The notes: generated from the sequence alone by a model not told the origin. 10,704 bases of DNA from Lachnospiraceae bacterium (GCA_017613225.1 JAGAEH010000021.1:1-10704); one strand, 5' to 3'; positions 1 to 7,180 are shown, numbered from the stretch's first letter. Translations and numbers: made by a program.

Positions 1-1325
1 CGGCTCCGGCCGCCCTGCTTTCGGTGGCGGCGTCCGGCGGCTTTTACGTGCCCCTCAATCCGGAGTATCCGCCGCAGAAGCTGGCGGACATCATCGGGGA
101 CGCGGGCATCAGCCTGGTGATCGGCGCGGCCGCCTTTGAAGAGACGCTCCGGGGCGTCGGCTATGAGGGGGAATACCTTCCCCTGGCCGAACTGATGGAA
201 GAGGCCCTGAAAGAGGATGGCCCGCAGCTGTTTTTTGAGGCGGAGGATGACCGTCCCCTGGTGCTGATCTACACCTCAGGCTCCACCGGAAAGCCCAAGG
301 GCGTGCTGAAGAGCCACGGCAGCATGCGCAGTTTCCTGCAGGCCTATACGGACCGCTTCGACTTCTGCGCGGAGGACGTGATCGGCAACCAGACGCCTTT
401 TTCCTTCGACGCTTCGGCCAAGGACCTCTACCTGATGCTGGCGGTGGGAGCCACTCTGCAGGTCCTGCCCACGGAGCTCTTCTCCATGCCCACGGAACTG
501 ATCGACTATCTGAACGAACGCAGGGTCACCGTGGCCCAGTGGGTGCCCACGGTGCTGGCCATCGTCTCCAAGCTGAGAGTGCTGGACATGGTGAAGCCGG
601 AATACCTGCGCATGGTGCTCTTCGTGGGCGAGACCATGCCCATGAAGCATCTGAACCGCTGGCGGGCGGCCCTGCCCCATGTGCGCTTCGTCAATCTGTA
701 CGGCGCCAGCGAGCTGGCGGGCATCTGCTGCGCCTACGAGGTGGAGGGGACCTTCGCCGACGACGAGCTGCTGCCCCTGGGCACCACATTGAACAACTGC
801 AGGCTGTACCTGATCAAGGACGGCGGGGCGGTGACAGAGCCCGGCACCGTGGGGGAACTGTATCTGCAGAGCCCCGCCCTGGCGCTGGAATACTACAACG
901 ATCCCGCCAGGACCCAGGCGGCCTTTACCGAAAAAGACCTGGGCGACGGCCCGGCCCGCACGTTCAAGACCGGCGACCTGGCCCAGCTGGACGAAAAGGG
1001 CGCCCTGCGCTTTGTATCCCGGGCGGACTCCCAGTTCAAGCATCTGGGGTACCGCATCGAGGCGGGAGAGATCGAAGCCGCCGCCGGCGCCCTGGAGGGC
1101 GTGATGCGCTGCTGCTGTCTGTATGATGAAAAGAAGCTGAGGATCGTGCTTTTCTGCGAGTGCGCGGAGGACGCCGCGCTGACGGGGCGCGACATCATCG
1201 AGCTTCTGCGGAATAAACTGCCCTACTACATGCTGCCCGGCCGGGTGAACGTCCTGCCGGCCCTGCCCATCGGCTCCAACGGAAAGGTGGACAGGCAGAA
1301 GCTGAAAGAAGCGCTGCGCGGCTGA
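1..1325 (+). CDS. dltA: DltA-like amino acid adenylating ligase (5' partial)
   Basis: ANL-superfamily adenylation enzyme: it activates an amino acid with ATP and loads it on a carrier protein, here presumably the product of the next gene. The reading frame is open from base 3 and already reads as the family's GGFYVPLNPEYP segment, so the GTG at 24 is not the start and roughly 60 N-terminal residues lie outside the window. Visible core motifs are the A3 loop YTSGSTGKPKG (bases 270-302), PFSFDAS with the conserved Asp that binds an alpha-amino group (Asp codon 408), A5 NLYGASE (693-722), A7 FKTGDLA (963-983), A8 GYRIEAGEIE (1047-1076) and the A10 lysine in NGKVDR (Lys codon 1284). The A4 region resembles DltA, so D-alanine is the default guess, but substrate specificity cannot be read with certainty. 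The symbol rests on the Dlt-like gene neighbourhood. Confidence 0.88.
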   Translation, partial: APAALLSVAASGGFYVPLNPEYPPQKLADIIGDAGISLVIGAAAFEETLRGVGYEGEYLPLAELMEEALKEDGPQLFFEAEDDRPLVLIYTSGSTGKPKGVLKSHGSMRSFLQAYTDRFDFCAEDVIGNQTPFSFDASAKDLYLMLAVGATLQVLPTELFSMPTELIDYLNERRVTVAQWVPTVLAIVSKLRVLDMVKPEYLRMVLFVGETMPMKHLNRWRAALPHVRFVNLYGASELAGICCAYEVEGTFADDELLPLGTTLNNCRLYLIKDGGAVTEPGTVGELYLQSPALALEYYNDPARTQAAFTEKDLGDGPARTFKTGDLAQLDEKGALRFVSRADSQFKHLGYRIEAGEIEAAAGALEGVMRCCCLYDEKKLRIVLFCECAEDAALTGRDIIELLRNKLPYYMLPGRVNVLPALPIGSNGKVDRQKLKEALRG

Positions 1326-1356
1326 GCGGGGATGACCATCCTGATAGGAGACTTTT

Positions 1357-1587
1357 ATGGAAGAACTGCTGGAACTGCTGAACGACATCAATCCGGATCT
1401 GGACTACGACACGGTCGACAACCTGATCGACGGCCGGGTCTATGATTCCCTGAGCATATTGAACCTGATCTCGGACATCGAGGACACCTTTGACATCGAG
1501 ATCGGCCCCAAGTGGCTGCGCAACGAAAACTTCAACAGCGCGTCGGCCATGTGGAACATGATCTGCCAGATCCGCGAAGAGGATTGA
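1357..1587 (+). CDS. dltC: DltC-like acyl/aminoacyl carrier protein
   Basis: Small acidic 76-residue carrier protein of the phosphopantetheine-binding fold. The attachment serine is Ser31 in the YDSLSILNL segment, followed by the typical helix II (ISDIEDTFDIEI). A 4'-phosphopantetheine arm there would carry the amino acid activated by the upstream ligase. The ATG has a clear AGGAG at 1346-1350 with six bases of spacing. It starts 31 bases after the ligase stop, and its own stop is one base from the MBOAT start, so the cassette is an operon. Length and motif fit DltC (about 78 residues). A generic acyl carrier protein is possible from sequence alone, but the neighbours favour a dedicated DltC-like role. 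Confidence 0.88.
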   Translation: MEELLELLNDINPDLDYDTVDNLIDGRVYDSLSILNLISDIEDTFDIEIGPKWLRNENFNSASAMWNMICQIREED

Positions 1588-1588
1588 C

Positions 1589-3169
1589 ATGGCGTTTGTC
1601 TCGTATCGATTCCTGGCACTGATCGTCATATTGTTCGTGGTCTATTTCGCGGTCCCGAAGCGTTTTCAGTGGATCGTGCTGCTGGCCGCGAGCCTGGTGT
1701 TCTATGCCTCGGCGGGCTACGTGGGCCTGATGTTCATCCTGGCCACGTCGGTCTCCATCTACTGCGGCGCCATGGGCCTCCAGGCCATCTCCGACAACAA
1801 CGCCGTCTATCTGAAGGCGAACAAGGCGGAGATGACCAAAGAAGAGCGCGGGGAGCGCAAGAAGCGGGTGCAGCGGAAGATGCGCCTGGTGCTGGCGGCC
1901 GTCCTGCTCTTCAATTTCGGCATCCTGTGCATGTTCAAGTATCTTCATCTGGGGAACGTGCGGTTCATCGCCATGATGGGAAGCAGCAGGCTGCTGAGCG
2001 TCAGCCTGGCGGTGCCCCTGGGCCTTTCCTTCTATACCTTCCAGTCCACCGGCTATCTGATCGACGTGTACTGGGGCAATGTGACGGCGGAGCGCAACTA
2101 CTTTAAAACGCTGCTGTTCATCAGCTTCTTCCCCCAGATCACCCAGGGTCCCATCAGCGTATACGAGGACCTTTCCAAGGAGCTGTTCACGGAGCACAGC
2201 TATTCCTACCTGAACTTTTCCCGGGGCGCCAGGCGCTTCCTCTGGGGCATGTTTAAAAAGATGCTGATCGCGGACGCCCTCGCGCCTTACGTCAACGGGG
2301 TCTTCGCCAACTACGGGGAGTATCCGGGCTACATCGCCCTGCTGGCGGCCTTCGGCTACAGCGTGCAGATCTACACCGACTTCTCCGGCTACATGGACAT
2401 GGCCTGCGGCATCAGCCAGATCTTCGGCATCAAACTGACGGAGAACTTTGAACGGCCGTACTTCGCCAAGTCCGTCGCGGAATACTGGCGCAGATGGCAC
2501 ATCTCCCTGGGCGTCTGGTTCAAGCGGTACCTGTATTTCCCCGTGGCCATGGCCAAGTGGAACAAGAAGCTGGGCAAGAACGTCAGCGCAAAGTCCAAGG
2601 GCTTCGGCCGCAACCTGCCGGCAGCCATCGCGCTGATCGTCACCTGGGCGGCCACCGGCATCTGGCACGGAAGCAGCGCCGGCTATGTGGTCTGGGGCCT
2701 TTTGAACGGCGCCTTCATCATCGTGTCCCTGTGGACGGATCCCGTCTTTGCCGGCTGGAAGAAGAAACTGAAGATCAATGAGCTGGCCTTCCCCTGGAGG
2801 GCCGCCGTGACCATCCGGACCTTCATCCTGGTCACCTTCATCAAGGTGCTGCCGGAGGTGGGGACTCTGCGGGACGGCCTGGGGCTGTGGAAGCACGCCG
2901 TCACAAAGCTGGGGATCCCGGAGAGCTTTGACGCGATCTTCCCGGATTTCATCGACTATACGCAGATATTCAACATCAAACTGGCACTGGTCTTTACGGC
3001 GCTGCTGTTCGTCACCAGCCTTCTGCAGCGCAAAAAGCCGCTGTACGAGTACATGGAAAAAGTGCCGTGGCTGCTGCGGATCGTCATCATGGCCTGCGTA
3101 GCGATGGTGATCATCGGCTTCGGCTTTTCTCAGTCCGGGGGAGGAGGTTTCATGTATGCGAGATTCTAG
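1589..3169 (+). CDS. dltB: MBOAT family membrane O-acyltransferase (DltB/AlgI-like)
   Basis: Polytopic 526-residue membrane acyltransferase with ten or more hydrophobic segments spread over the whole length. Family signatures are visible: QGPISVYEDL in the middle, YWRRWHISLG with His304, and TGIWHGSSAGYVVWG with His360. By analogy with DltB, His360 is the catalytic histidine at the base of the membrane funnel. It would take the aminoacyl group from the carrier protein on the inside and pass it through the membrane to an outside acceptor. At 526 residues it is longer than a classical DltB (about 400) and closer to AlgI-type O-acyltransferases. A basic stretch near residues 82-98 (KEERGERKKRVQRK) is likely cytosolic. 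It starts one base after the carrier gene and overlaps the next gene by 14 bp, implying translational coupling. Confidence 0.9.
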   Translation: MAFVSYRFLALIVILFVVYFAVPKRFQWIVLLAASLVFYASAGYVGLMFILATSVSIYCGAMGLQAISDNNAVYLKANKAEMTKEERGERKKRVQRKMRLVLAAVLLFNFGILCMFKYLHLGNVRFIAMMGSSRLLSVSLAVPLGLSFYTFQSTGYLIDVYWGNVTAERNYFKTLLFISFFPQITQGPISVYEDLSKELFTEHSYSYLNFSRGARRFLWGMFKKMLIADALAPYVNGVFANYGEYPGYIALLAAFGYSVQIYTDFSGYMDMACGISQIFGIKLTENFERPYFAKSVAEYWRRWHISLGVWFKRYLYFPVAMAKWNKKLGKNVSAKSKGFGRNLPAAIALIVTWAATGIWHGSSAGYVVWGLLNGAFIIVSLWTDPVFAGWKKKLKINELAFPWRAAVTIRTFILVTFIKVLPEVGTLRDGLGLWKHAVTKLGIPESFDAIFPDFIDYTQIFNIKLALVFTALLFVTSLLQRKKPLYEYMEKVPWLLRIVIMACVAMVIIGFGFSQSGGGGFMYARF

Positions 3170-4415
3170 CAAAACACTGGTCACAGTGGTACTGTTCGGG
3201 CTGCTGATGGTCCTTTTCTCCTTCATCGTGATCCGCTCCTACGAAAACTCCACCTACTCCTCGGAGAACGACCGTCAGGTGCGCGAGGATCTGGCCGGCA
3301 CCATCGATACCATTATCACGGGAGCTTCCCACGCGGAGTACGGCATCGATCCCGTTAAGCTGGACAAGAACCTGGGAACTTCCTCCTACAACCTGTCCGG
3401 CCCCTGGCAGAGCACCTACGGCACCCTGATGCTGCTGCGGGAAGAGCTGGCCCGCAATCCGGTGAAAAAAGTCTACCTGACCATTTCGGAGGACACCTTC
3501 TGGGTCAAGGAGACCACCGACGGTGTCCTGGGCGACGCCAAGATCCTGCCCCGTTTAAATGGGCTGTCGGATCGGCTGGAGTACATGAAGAATTCCTTCG
3601 GCCTCAGGGAGTATCCCAAGCTCTACCAGGACATGGTGAACCGCGGCTTTACCTATTGGAGCGCGGCGATACTGGGCGGTGATATCGACGGCGTGGATCC
3701 GGAAGCCCGCGGCTTCTACGGCAAGCCCAAGAACAGCGTCAAGCTGAGCGATGAGGACGCGGTCTTCAACAAGGACCGCTATAAGCTGAACACGAACGTC
3801 AATCAGTCCAACTGGAAGAACCTGGACGAGATCATCAAACTCTGCAGGGAGCACGGCGCCGAGGTGCAGGTGATCGTGGTGCCGGTCTCCGACAACGTGA
3901 TCTGGACCCGGTACGGCTGGGACCTGTGGTACAACCACGCCAAGGCTTTCTGCGCGGAGCGTGGCGTAGAGCTGTGGGACTTCAACCTGTACAAGGAACG
4001 CTACGACCTGTTCAAGGACTGGTACAGCTACCGGAACACGACGCACCTGAGCGATTACGGCGCTTCCAAGTTTACCGGGGTGCTGATCAAGACCATCAAG
4101 AGAGCCGAAGCGGGGAAGAACATCTCAAAACTGTTCTACACTTCCTACGCGGAGATGAAGGAAGATTCGCCCTACGCGGCCATCTACAATGCCTACGACT
4201 GGGAGAACGCGGACCCCTCGAAGCGGCCGGCCCAGACAGATCCGTCCGGCGAAGAGCCGCCTGCGGACGAGGAAGAGCCTCCCGCGGATGAGGAAGAACC
4301 CCCTGCCGATAAGGAGGAAGAACCCGCAGATCAGGACGAAGAACCGGACGATGAGGATCTCGGGGATGAACCTGAGGACGTGACGGAAGAGAACACGGAG
4401 GCAGGTAAGGAATAG
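3156..4415 (+). CDS. Membrane-anchored SGNH/DltD-like protein with acidic repeat tail
   Basis: A 419-residue protein with one N-terminal membrane segment (about residues 9-27), predicted to sit outside the membrane, in the position of DltD in the cassette. Two SGNH-type blocks are visible: ITGASHAEYG with a candidate nucleophile Ser58, and NTTHLSDYGA with His297. The position three before the histidine, usually Asp in SGNH enzymes, is Asn294. Residues from about 355 on form a Pro/Glu/Asp-rich tail built of seven-residue units (EEPPADE and variants). The start at 3156 has a strong AGGAGG at 3142-3147 with eight bases of spacing and lies inside the 3' end of the MBOAT gene. Likely role: accept or transfer the acyl group onto a surface polymer. 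Sequence similarity to true DltD is weak by eye, so I leave the symbol blank; DHHW/AlgX-like proteins are the alternative. Confidence 0.82.
   Translation: MRDSSKTLVTVVLFGLLMVLFSFIVIRSYENSTYSSENDRQVREDLAGTIDTIITGASHAEYGIDPVKLDKNLGTSSYNLSGPWQSTYGTLMLLREELARNPVKKVYLTISEDTFWVKETTDGVLGDAKILPRLNGLSDRLEYMKNSFGLREYPKLYQDMVNRGFTYWSAAILGGDIDGVDPEARGFYGKPKNSVKLSDEDAVFNKDRYKLNTNVNQSNWKNLDEIIKLCREHGAEVQVIVVPVSDNVIWTRYGWDLWYNHAKAFCAERGVELWDFNLYKERYDLFKDWYSYRNTTHLSDYGASKFTGVLIKTIKRAEAGKNISKLFYTSYAEMKEDSPYAAIYNAYDWENADPSKRPAQTDPSGEEPPADEEEPPADEEEPPADKEEEPADQDEEPDDEDLGDEPEDVTEENTEAGKE
4251..4355 (+). repeat. In-frame 21-bp tandem repeat (acidic heptapeptide tail)
   Basis: Five consecutive 21-base units encode EEPPADE, EEPPADE, EEPPADK, EEEPADQ and DEEPDDE, followed by a decayed unit DLGDEPE. 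The first three protein units are near identical while their third codon positions differ, so either the array is old or the protein sequence is maintained by selection. It forms the extracellular C-terminal tail of the SGNH-like protein. Confidence 0.9.
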
Positions 4416-4433
4416 TCTAGAGAACCCGGTGCG

Positions 4434-4449
4434 GTCCGGGATCCCGGAC
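4434..4449. repeat. 16-bp perfect palindrome in convergent gap
   Basis: GTCCGGGA followed directly by TCCCGGAC, lying between the stop of the SGNH-like gene and the terminator of the cca gene. In RNA it could fold as a six-pair GC-rich stem with a GATC loop. No T tract follows on the plus strand, so alone it is not a standard terminator. Confidence 0.6.
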
Positions 4450-4450
4450 A

Positions 4451-4479
4451 ATAAAAAACCTGCGAAAGTTTTCGCAGGT
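4451..4479 (-). terminator. Intrinsic terminator of the minus-strand cca gene
   Basis: Perfect ten-base inverted repeat, ACCTGCGAAA at 4458-4467 and TTTCGCAGGT at 4470-4479. Read on the minus strand it is followed by TTTTTTAT, starting about 20 bases after the cca stop codon. On the plus strand the bases after the hairpin are not T-rich, so the direction is minus. Confidence 0.85.
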
Positions 4480-4498
4480 CAGACAAAAACAGAATATA

Positions 4499-5722
4499 TC
4501 AGTTTTTGGACAGAAGGACAGCTGCGGGAAGCAGCTGTTCTTTTGTATTCAGGGAGGGGTCTTCCAGGACCCTGTCCAGCAGCTGCTGCAGGATCTGCCC
4601 CATCCCGGGACCGGGTCTTATCCCGGCCTTGATCAGGTCCCCGCCGGTCACGGCCAGCTGCTTTAACGTGACGCAGTCCCCCGCGGCGGTGACGGCGTCA
4701 TAGACGGCTTCGATCCCGTCCAGATCCGGGATCCGGTCCAGGGCCCGCATCACCTTCAGCAGGGAAGGGAAATACTCCGGCCTGACGGCGCACACGGCCC
4801 TGCGGACGCCGGGGGCATCGTGTTCAAAGGGGAAAAAACTATAACGGATCAGGTGCGCGACGGTAAACACGGTGTCGTTGTCGAACTTGTTTTCCCGCAG
4901 CCAGGCCTCCGCCTCTTCCGGCGGACAGTCCGCGAAGAGCACTGCCAGCCGCAGGTGGGGATGGGCAGGGACGCGCTCCAGCGCGCCGATCAGCCGCGTT
5001 GAAATACGGGGCTTTAAGCCGGGCATGATCACGTCGGCGATGCCGGTGTCCATCAGCAGGCTGAAGCGGTCGGGGCGGCCGGAGACCAGGAGCTTTACCA
5101 GCTCTGTCTGGATGCGCTCCCGGCTGATCATTTCAAGGCGCGGCGCGAAGTTTGCCACCTCCGCCAGGGTGGCCGGCTCGATGGAAAAATCCAGCTGGGC
5201 GGCGAAGCGCACGGCCCGCATGATGCGCAGGGCATCTTCCTCGAAGCGCTCCGCGGGGACTCCCACGGCGCGGATGATCTTTGCCTGCAGATCCTCCCGC
5301 CCGCCAAAGACGTCAGCCAGGCCCAGGTCCGGATGGTAGGCCATGGCGTTGACGGTGAAATCGCGGCGACGCAGGTCCTCCGTCAGGTCGTCGGTGAAGG
5401 AGACTTCCTTCGGATGGCGGCCGTCCTCGTAGACGCCGTCGATGCGGTAGGTGGTCACTTCAAAACTGCCTTCCCGCAGCACCACGGTGACGGTGCCGTG
5501 CTTGATGCCGGTGTCGATGGTGCGGCGGAAGCATTTCTTGATCTGGGCGGGGAGAGCGGAGGTGGTGATGTCCCAGTCGTTGGGCTCCCGGCCCATCATG
5601 GCGTCGCGCACGCAGCCGCCCACGGCAAAGGCCTCGTATCCGGCGGCGTTTAGGCGGGACAGGAGGAAAGCCACGGGGGCGGGGACGTCGATATGCAGTT
5701 TTTCCGTGCGGACGTATCTCAT
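4499..5722 (-). CDS. cca: CCA tRNA nucleotidyltransferase (class II, poly(A) polymerase family)
   Basis: A 407-residue enzyme that adds or repairs the 3'-CCA end of tRNAs using CTP and ATP. Motifs in order: GGCVRD (residues 35-40), NDWDITT with the metal-binding Asp49 and Asp51, RRRDFTVNAMA (118-128), the EEDALRIMRAVRFA helix, and ERIQTELVKLL, all typical of class II nucleotidyltransferase head and neck domains. Length matches Bacillota CCA enzymes (about 400). Sequence alone does not fully separate CCA-adding from poly(A)-adding members, but in Bacillota this form is normally the tRNA enzyme. The start at 5722 has no Shine-Dalgarno sequence on the minus strand; a promoter ends only ten bases upstream, which suggests near-leaderless expression. 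It converges on the Dlt-like cassette and has its own terminator. Confidence 0.92.
   Translation of the reverse strand: MRYVRTEKLHIDVPAPVAFLLSRLNAAGYEAFAVGGCVRDAMMGREPNDWDITTSALPAQIKKCFRRTIDTGIKHGTVTVVLREGSFEVTTYRIDGVYEDGRHPKEVSFTDDLTEDLRRRDFTVNAMAYHPDLGLADVFGGREDLQAKIIRAVGVPAERFEEDALRIMRAVRFAAQLDFSIEPATLAEVANFAPRLEMISRERIQTELVKLLVSGRPDRFSLLMDTGIADVIMPGLKPRISTRLIGALERVPAHPHLRLAVLFADCPPEEAEAWLRENKFDNDTVFTVAHLIRYSFFPFEHDAPGVRRAVCAVRPEYFPSLLKVMRALDRIPDLDGIEAVYDAVTAAGDCVTLKQLAVTGGDLIKAGIRPGPGMGQILQQLLDRVLEDPSLNTKEQLLPAAVLLSKN
4510..4546 (+). terminator. Intrinsic terminator for the Dlt-like operon, inside cca 3' end
   Basis: On the plus strand ACAGCTGC (4518-4525), loop GGGAA, GCAGCTGT (4531-4538) is followed by TCTTTTGT. 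The arms extend outward to 16 pairs (4510-4525 with 4531-4546) if two G-U pairs are allowed. Those positions would be A-C mismatches in minus-strand RNA, so the structure is built for plus-strand transcripts. It lies within the last codons of the convergent cca gene, about 100 bases past the SGNH-like gene's stop. Confidence 0.7.
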
Positions 5723-5732
5723 GACTGGTGTA

Positions 5733-5761
5733 ATGATAGCATTCCGGAGGGCTAAAGTAAA
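5733..5761 (-). promoter_or_regulatory. Promoter of cca (near-leaderless)
   Basis: On the minus strand TTTACT (5756-5761), a 17-base spacer and TATCAT (5733-5738), the latter preceded by TG to make an extended -10. The -10 box ends ten bases before the ATG at 5722, so transcription should start about at 5726, leaving a leader of about four bases and no room for a ribosome binding site. Confidence 0.6.
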
Positions 5762-5796
5762 GCTGTCCGATTCCGCGAAAATTGCTTACAAATTCC

Positions 5797-5825
5797 TTGA
5801 AACCGATGGGAAAGTCGGGTATTAT
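5797..5825 (+). promoter_or_regulatory. Sigma-A-type promoter of the purA operon
   Basis: TTGAAA (5797-5802), a 17-base spacer and TATTAT (5820-5825) give a near-consensus housekeeping promoter. The expected start near 5832 leaves a leader of about 74 bases before purA. The box set is divergent from the cca promoter, with the two -35 boxes about 35 bases apart. I see no convincing PurR box. Confidence 0.8.
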
Positions 5826-5905
5826 TTATAGTTGGGTGCGGCTGTGCGTCAGTGCCCCGCATCCGTCAGGCAACGCACTTTCAAAAGAGATTGGAGGACC
5901 GAATA

Positions 5906-7180
5906 ATGGTCAGAGCGATAGTTGGAGCAGCATGGGGCGACGAAGGCAAGGGCAAGGTCACGGACCGCCTGGCAGGGCAGTCGGACATCGTCATCCGCTT
6001 TCAGGGCGGCAGCAATGCCGGCCACACCATCATCAATGATTACGGCAGATTTGCGCTGCATCTGCTGCCGTCCGGCGTCTTTTACGACCACACCGTGAAT
6101 ATCATCGGCAACGGCGTGGCGCTGAACATCCCCTATCTGATCAAGGAGATCGATGCGCTGGTGGCCCAGGGCGTGCCGAAGCCCCACATCCTGGTCTCCG
6201 ACAGGGCCCAGATCCTGATGCCCTATCACATGCAGTTCGACGCCTACGAAGAAGAGCGTCTGGGCGGCAAGTCCTTTGGTTCCACCAAGTCCGGCATTGC
6301 GCCTTTTTATTCCGATAAATACGCCAAGATCGGCTTCCAGGTCTCCGAGCTTTTTGACGAGGAGATCCTCATCGAGCGGGTCAACAAGGTCTGCGAGCTG
6401 AAGAACGTGATGCTGGAGCACCTGTACCACAAGCCGCTGCTGGATGCGGAGGAGCTTCTGGACACCCTGCACCAGTACCGCGACATGATCAAGCCCTACG
6501 TCTGCGACGTCTCCGCCTATCTGGCCCAGGCCATCAAGGACGGCAAGACCATCCTGCTGGAAGGCCAGCTGGGTTCCTTAAAGGACCCGGACCACGGCAT
6601 CTATCCCATGGTCACTTCCTCCTCCACGCTGGCAGCCTACGGCGCCATCGGCGCGGGCATCCCTCCCTATGAGATCAAGGATGTGATCACGGTGGTGAAG
6701 GCCTATTCCAGCGCGGTGGGCGCGGGGGCTTTCGTCAGCGAGATCTTCGGCGACGAAGCGGAGGAGCTGCGCAGGCGCGGCGGCGACAAGGGCGAATACG
6801 GCGCCACCACCGGCAGACCCCGCCGGGTGGGCTGGATCGACCTGGTGGCCTGCAGATACGGCTGCCGCATCCAGGGCGCTACCCAGGCGGTGCTGACCGT
6901 GGTGGACGCGCTGGGCTATCTGGACGAGATCCCGGTGTGCGTGGGCTACGAAGTGGACGGCGAAGTCACCACGGACTTCCCGGCCACCCCCAAACTGGAA
7001 AAGGCGAAGCCGGTGCTGAAAGTCCTGCCCGGCTGGAAGTGCGACATCCGCGGCATCCGCAGGTTCGAGGACCTGCCGGAGGCCTGCCGGAACTACATTA
7101 AATTCGTGGAAGAGGGCCTGGGCGTGCCGATCACCATGGTCTCCAACGGCCCCGGCAGAGAGGATCTGATCATCCGATGA
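5906..7180 (+). CDS. purA: Adenylosuccinate synthetase (sequence variant)
   Basis: Converts IMP, aspartate and GTP to adenylosuccinate, the first committed step to AMP. The start at 5906 is chosen over an in-frame ATG at 5852 because GGAGG at 5893-5897 precedes it by eight bases and the protein then begins directly with VRAIVGAAWGDEGKGK. Catalytic Asp12 and His40 (in NAGHTI) are present, as are EYGATTGRPRR and the C-terminal VSNGPGRE. The length of 424 residues fits the family. The normally conserved EGAQG loop reads EGQLG (219-223) with LKDPDHGIYP after it, and SSN reads SSS. The retained catalytic Asp argues against the PurZ phage-type enzyme. Its stop overlaps the next start (ATGA), heading a three-gene operon behind the 5797-5825 promoter. 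Confidence 0.93.
   Translation: MVRAIVGAAWGDEGKGKVTDRLAGQSDIVIRFQGGSNAGHTIINDYGRFALHLLPSGVFYDHTVNIIGNGVALNIPYLIKEIDALVAQGVPKPHILVSDRAQILMPYHMQFDAYEEERLGGKSFGSTKSGIAPFYSDKYAKIGFQVSELFDEEILIERVNKVCELKNVMLEHLYHKPLLDAEELLDTLHQYRDMIKPYVCDVSAYLAQAIKDGKTILLEGQLGSLKDPDHGIYPMVTSSSTLAAYGAIGAGIPPYEIKDVITVVKAYSSAVGAGAFVSEIFGDEAEELRRRGGDKGEYGATTGRPRRVGWIDLVACRYGCRIQGATQAVLTVVDALGYLDEIPVCVGYEVDGEVTTDFPATPKLEKAKPVLKVLPGWKCDIRGIRRFEDLPEACRNYIKFVEEGLGVPITMVSNGPGREDLIIR

Noticed and set aside
24..26. GTG at 24 as the start of the ligase
   Set aside because: The frame is open upstream and already in a conserved mid-domain segment; the gene is cut by the window edge.
276..1391. Minus-strand open frame of 371 codons opposite the ligase gene
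   Set aside because: Low-complexity, no family motifs, and completely antisense to a motif-rich adenylation domain.
1532..3226. Long open frame (564 codons) on the minus strand opposite the MBOAT gene
   Set aside because: Its translation is rich in His, Gln, Asp and Gly with no recognisable domain, it lacks a ribosome binding site, and it mirrors a clear membrane protein; GC-rich codon use on the plus strand removes antisense stops.
5733..5750. GGAGG on the plus strand at 5746-5750 followed by short frames
   Set aside because: No plausible coding sequence follows; the bases belong to the cca promoter spacer on the other strand.
5852..5905. 18-residue N-terminal extension of PurA
   Set aside because: The ATG at 5852 has no ribosome binding site; the one at 5906 has GGAGG at ideal spacing and matches the family's N-terminus.
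5906..7180. PurZ-type (2-aminoadenine) synthetase instead of PurA
   Set aside because: PurZ enzymes lack the catalytic Asp in the first loop; here WGDEGKGK keeps Asp12, and the gene sits in an ordinary chromosomal setting.
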